A DNA stretch of 14,180 nt from an uncultured Clostridia bacterium (lineage in GTDB: Bacteria; Bacillota; Clostridia; TANB77; CAG-508). The stretch covers positions 1-14,180 of the forward strand of contig CANQJY010000022.1 in assembly GCA_947624365.1 (NCBI GenBank). Reading direction: 5' to 3'. The notes under the pieces were generated by a model. The model did no database searches. It saw only the letters and a program-made list of their open reading frames with translations, and was not told where the DNA came from. Shown one piece after another: positions 11,939 to 14,180 of the stretch. Made by a program: the position numbers and the translations under genes. The stretch's first letter is position 1; each line of letters opens with the position of its first letter.

Positions 11939-12886
11939 TTAAACTTTCAATTTCTTTATTATTTTAATTTCATTACGAAGATATTCAATTTGCTGTTGTT
12001 TTTGTTGATAAGCAGTTTTATATTGCTCTAAAATAGAAGAATAATTATCAACTGTTTCATTTTGTTCTAAATATAATTTCATACCTTCTAAAAAGTATTG
12101 CTTCTTTTTTTCGCTTTTTGCATTTTGCATTTTTTCTTCATATTGTTTAACCATTTCCAATCTTTTTATTGTGTTTTTTAGGCTGTTAATATAATCGGTT
12201 ATGCAATAAACTTCATATTCAGTGTCTTCAATAACAACAGAAATCAAAGCTTTTACAATTATAGGATTATTTTTGCCAAGTTTTGCATTTTCTACTACTT
12301 GATTTATAGCAGTTGATTTAGGAATTTGTTGAGAAGGTTTTGTATTTTCAATCAGAATTTTTAATGTATCAGAAATACCAATATGAGACTTATATTGTCT
12401 TTTGCTAACAATAGCATCAAATTCATCTGCTACACGTATAATTTGACCTTCATATGGAATTTCTTTTTTAGTTAAACCTTTAGGGTAACCACTTCCATTT
12501 AAAGCTTCATGGTGATAAATTGTTCCAGCAGCATAAGGTCTTAATTTTAAGTCATTCATACAAATATTATAGCCTATTGTTGTATGTGTTTTCATAGTTT
12601 CATATTCTTCATCTGTGAGTTTACCAGGCTTTTGTAAAATACTAGAAGGAATAAATTGTTTTCCAATATCATGTAAGTATGCACAAATTGTACAATATTC
12701 TGTAAATCCTTTATCACAATGCAATTTTTCACAAATACGGCAAGTAAGATTAGCAACATTTTCACAATGCTGTCTTGTGAAAACATCTAAACTTCCTAAA
12801 ATATTTAATTGATATTGCATACTCTTATCTAAATTATATGATTTTAATACTGTTGGTGAATAAAAATCAAATACGACATCTTTCAT
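11939..12886 (-). CDS. HD-GYP domain cyclic-di-GMP phosphodiesterase
   Basis: A 315-residue cytoplasmic protein on the minus strand. The HD-GYP core has H40 (RQHCENV), HDIGK (72-76), IPSSILQKPGKL (79-90), H101 (MKTHTTIGY), HHE (125-127), the GYP-loop NGSGYPKGL (130-138) and IIRVADEFDAIVSKRQYK (149-166). These are the metal and substrate ligands expected for hydrolysis of c-di-GMP, so it should be active. No receiver or membrane sensor domain precedes the core; only about 35 residues do. The C-terminal third (about 230-315) is charged and helical, probably a coiled coil. Six cysteines fall at 41, 49, 52, 57, 65 and 68, inside the first HD helices. AAAGGG lies nine bases upstream of the ATG. 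It is transcribed divergently from the 72-residue gene. Confidence 0.9.
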   Translation of the reverse strand: MKDVVFDFYSPTVLKSYNLDKSMQYQLNILGSLDVFTRQHCENVANLTCRICEKLHCDKGFTEYCTICAYLHDIGKQFIPSSILQKPGKLTDEEYETMKTHTTIGYNICMNDLKLRPYAAGTIYHHEALNGSGYPKGLTKKEIPYEGQIIRVADEFDAIVSKRQYKSHIGISDTLKILIENTKPSQQIPKSTAINQVVENAKLGKNNPIIVKALISVVIEDTEYEVYCITDYINSLKNTIKRLEMVKQYEEKMQNAKSEKKKQYFLEGMKLYLEQNETVDNYSSILEQYKTAYQQKQQQIEYLRNEIKIIKKLKV

Positions 12887-12909
12887 AATAGTTCAACCCT
12901 TTCAATATT

Positions 12910-12938
12910 ATATTAGCATTAAAAAATTAAAAGTGCAA
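12910..12938 (-). promoter_or_regulatory. Candidate sigma-A-type promoter of the HD-GYP gene
   Basis: On the minus strand, TTGCAC (12938-12933) is followed by a 17-base spacer and TAATAT (12915-12910), 23 bases before the start codon. An alternative TATAAT occurs at 12912-12907 with a longer, 20-base spacer. Confidence 0.45.
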
Positions 12939-12965
12939 TATAAAAAAACAAATTTCAAAATTTTG

Positions 12966-12994
12966 GAATATTTATGATATTAAGAGCATATATA
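12966..12994 (+). promoter_or_regulatory. Candidate sigma-E-type promoter of the small membrane protein
   Basis: GAATATT (12966-12972) matches the sigma-E -35 consensus GHATATT exactly. After 14 bases comes CATATATA (12987-12994), similar to CATACAHT (6/8). The spacing equals that of the candidate before spoIVFA. The -10 is AT-rich, so chance is possible. Confidence 0.35.
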
Positions 12995-13014
12995 TTGAAT
13001 AGGGGGGATTTTTT

Positions 13015-13233
13015 ATGGAATATGCAAAAGATGAAATTTTTAGAGTAACATATAATAGTAAAGTGAACAGATTACAAATCCCAAAAGAAACATGGACAAG
13101 CAAATTAATTCATAAAATAAAAAAGCATAAATGGATTAGTTTAATTGTTAGTTTATTTTTGATGTTTTCCTTTATTAATTTCTTTCTAATATATAACTTT
13201 ATGAAAATATTGCAAACTGCTAATTTTTTTTAA
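13015..13233 (+). CDS. Small single-pass membrane protein, unknown
   Basis: A 72-residue protein with ATG 13015, seven bases after AGGGGGGA (13001-13008). The first 40 residues are polar and basic (MEYAKDEIFRVTYNSKVNRL, then KLIHKIKKHKW), so this side is probably cytoplasmic. One hydrophobic helix (about 41-65) is followed by a short tail ending TANFF. No motif was recognised. A candidate sigma-E-type promoter precedes it, hinting at mother-cell expression during sporulation. The last codons lie inside a strong hairpin, with the stop codon beginning at the final base of the loop. The good Shine-Dalgarno and typical composition support a real gene despite its size. Confidence 0.6.
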   Translation: MEYAKDEIFRVTYNSKVNRLQIPKETWTSKLIHKIKKHKWISLIVSLFLMFSFINFFLIYNFMKILQTANFF

Positions 13234-13245
13234 AATTAGCAGTTT
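13214..13245 (+). terminator. 14-bp perfect hairpin spanning the stop codon
   Basis: AAACTGCTAATTTT (13214-13227) pairs perfectly with AAAATTAGCAGTTT (13232-13245) around TTTT. The hairpin includes the last codons and the TAA (13231-13233) of the small membrane protein. The T-tract after it is short (TTT then AATTG), so it may be a weak terminator or an mRNA-stabilising element. Confidence 0.65.
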
Positions 13246-13247
13246 AA

Positions 13248-13276
13248 TTGAATTTATAGAAAAAATATGGTAAAAT
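13248..13276 (+). promoter_or_regulatory. Sigma-A-type promoter of the methyltransferase gene
   Basis: TTGAAT (13248-13253), a 17-base spacer and TAAAAT (13271-13276), 34 bases before the ATG and immediately after the hairpin of the previous gene. Confidence 0.6.
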
Positions 13277-13310
13277 ATAACTATTCCAATAAAAGGAGAT
13301 AGTTAAAATA

Positions 13311-14180
13311 ATGAAAATAGCAGATCAATGGAAAGATTATAAAATATTAGATATGGCAGATGGACAAAAGCTAGAAAAATGGGGGAATATCATTTTATCT
13401 AGACCAGATCCACAAATTATATGGAAAGAAAAAAGTTTCCCAAAAAAATGGCAAGAAATTAATGCTACATATCATAGAAGTAAAACAGGTGGGGGATCAT
13501 GGGAATTTAATAAAAAATTACCACAAAAATGGCAGATAAAATATAAAAATTTAACATTTAATATTAAACCAATGGGATTTAAGCATACAGGTTTATTTCC
13601 AGAACAAGCGGTTAATTGGGATTGGATGATAGATGTAATTAAAGAAGAAAAAGCAAAAAGAAAATCTGAAATTAAAGTATTAAATCTTTTTGCATATACA
13701 GGGGGAGCAACAGTTGCTTGTTTATCAGCAGGTGCATCTGTATGCCATGTAGATAGTTCAAAAGGAATGACAAATTGGGCGAAAGAAAATGTAATGTCTT
13801 CAGGATTAGGAGAAAAACCAGTTAGATTTATAATTGATGATGTTATTAAATTTGTAAATAGAGAAATTAGGCGTGGAAATACTTATGACGCAATAATTAT
13901 GGATCCACCTTCTTATGGTAGAGGTGCAAAAGGAGAAATTTGGCAATTTGAAAATAATTTATATGATTTAGTTGAATTATGTACAAAGGTATTATCAAAT
14001 AAACCGTTGTTTTTCTTAATTAATTCATATACAACAGGAATATCAAGTAAAGTATTAGAAGATATTTTATATTTGACAGTAGCAAAAAAATATAATGGAA
14101 AAGTAGAATCAGGGGAAATAGGTCTTCCTATGGAAAATTCTAAATTAGTATTGCCTTGTGGTATTTATGGGCGTTGGAGT
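13311..14180 (+). CDS. RlmI-like class I SAM-dependent methyltransferase, cut by the window end
   Basis: The reading frame is open from ATG 13311 to the last base (290 codons, no stop), so the 3' end is missing. GGAG (13295-13298) is 12 bases upstream, slightly far. The first ~100 residues form an N-terminal region ending in the conserved GFKHTGLFPEQAVNWDWM (89-106). The Rossmann-type methyltransferase fold then begins with motif I LNLFAYTGGATVACLSAGA (124-142), an acidic end of strand 2 (HVDSS, 146-150), and the catalytic motif IMDPPSYGRG (196-205). This is the pattern of PF10672-type enzymes related to 23S rRNA m5C methyltransferases RlmI/RlmK. No PUA domain is evident. The substrate is probably rRNA, but that is inferred. 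Relatives end only a little beyond the GIYGRWS seen here, so few residues are likely missing. Confidence 0.88.
   Translation, partial: MKIADQWKDYKILDMADGQKLEKWGNIILSRPDPQIIWKEKSFPKKWQEINATYHRSKTGGGSWEFNKKLPQKWQIKYKNLTFNIKPMGFKHTGLFPEQAVNWDWMIDVIKEEKAKRKSEIKVLNLFAYTGGATVACLSAGASVCHVDSSKGMTNWAKENVMSSGLGEKPVRFIIDDVIKFVNREIRRGNTYDAIIMDPPSYGRGAKGEIWQFENNLYDLVELCTKVLSNKPLFFLINSYTTGISSKVLEDILYLTVAKKYNGKVESGEIGLPMENSKLVLPCGIYGRWS

Overview
The window looks like chromosomal DNA of a spore-forming, low-GC member of the Clostridia, most likely a gut-type organism. The base composition is very AT-rich by eye, TGA is used as a stop, Shine-Dalgarno sites are strong AGGAGG-like, and the genes include the sporulation regulator spo0A, a spoIVFA/spoIVFB pair, a GerS/YdcC-like protein and minD-minE-rodA. 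No RNA genes, CRISPR array or complete mobile element were found.

Layout: (1) Positions 1-90 hold two adjacent hairpins. (2) 145-1880 is an HI0933/BaiN-type flavoprotein gene that has lost its FAD-binding N-terminus, coupled to a YigZ-family gene. (3) 1992-3497 is spo0A behind a clear sigma-A promoter, followed by two small conserved-looking genes of unknown role. (4) 3573-5093 is spoIVFA-like (LytM/M23) plus spoIVFB (M50 site-2 protease), the pro-sigma-K processing module. (5) 5153-7171 is a long surface protein with a pilin-like N-terminus and an FGE/C-type-lectin-fold C-terminus, ending in a segment that looks like the variable region of a diversity-generating retroelement (DGR). (6) 7386-9775 is minD-minE-rodA behind its own promoter, followed by dusB. 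(7) 10869-11890 is a GerS/YdcC-like membrane protein and the MazF/EndoA toxin, with the usual alr and antitoxin genes missing. (8) On the minus strand at 11939-12886 is an HD-GYP phosphodiesterase. (9) 13015-13233 is a small membrane protein, followed by an RlmI-like methyltransferase cut by the window end.

The most exciting element is the gene at 5153-7171. Its last ~150 bases abruptly switch from adenine-rich (57 A in the 120 bases 6841-6960) to adenine-poor and GC-richer (15 A in the 120 bases 7021-7140). They encode the ..PF..RGG......AGLF.F....G......GFRAVL pattern typical of DGR target proteins of gut Firmicutes. No reverse transcriptase or template repeat lies in the window, so if this is a DGR target it is served from elsewhere in the genome. 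It sits between two modules (spoIVF and min/rodA) that are close neighbours in many clostridia, which suggests that it was inserted there.

The rest is mostly housekeeping: sporulation control and sigma activation, division-site placement and wall elongation, tRNA and rRNA modification, c-di-GMP turnover and RNA cleavage by MazF. Two candidate sigma-E-type promoters, ahead of spoIVFA and ahead of the 72-residue membrane protein, hint at mother-cell expression.
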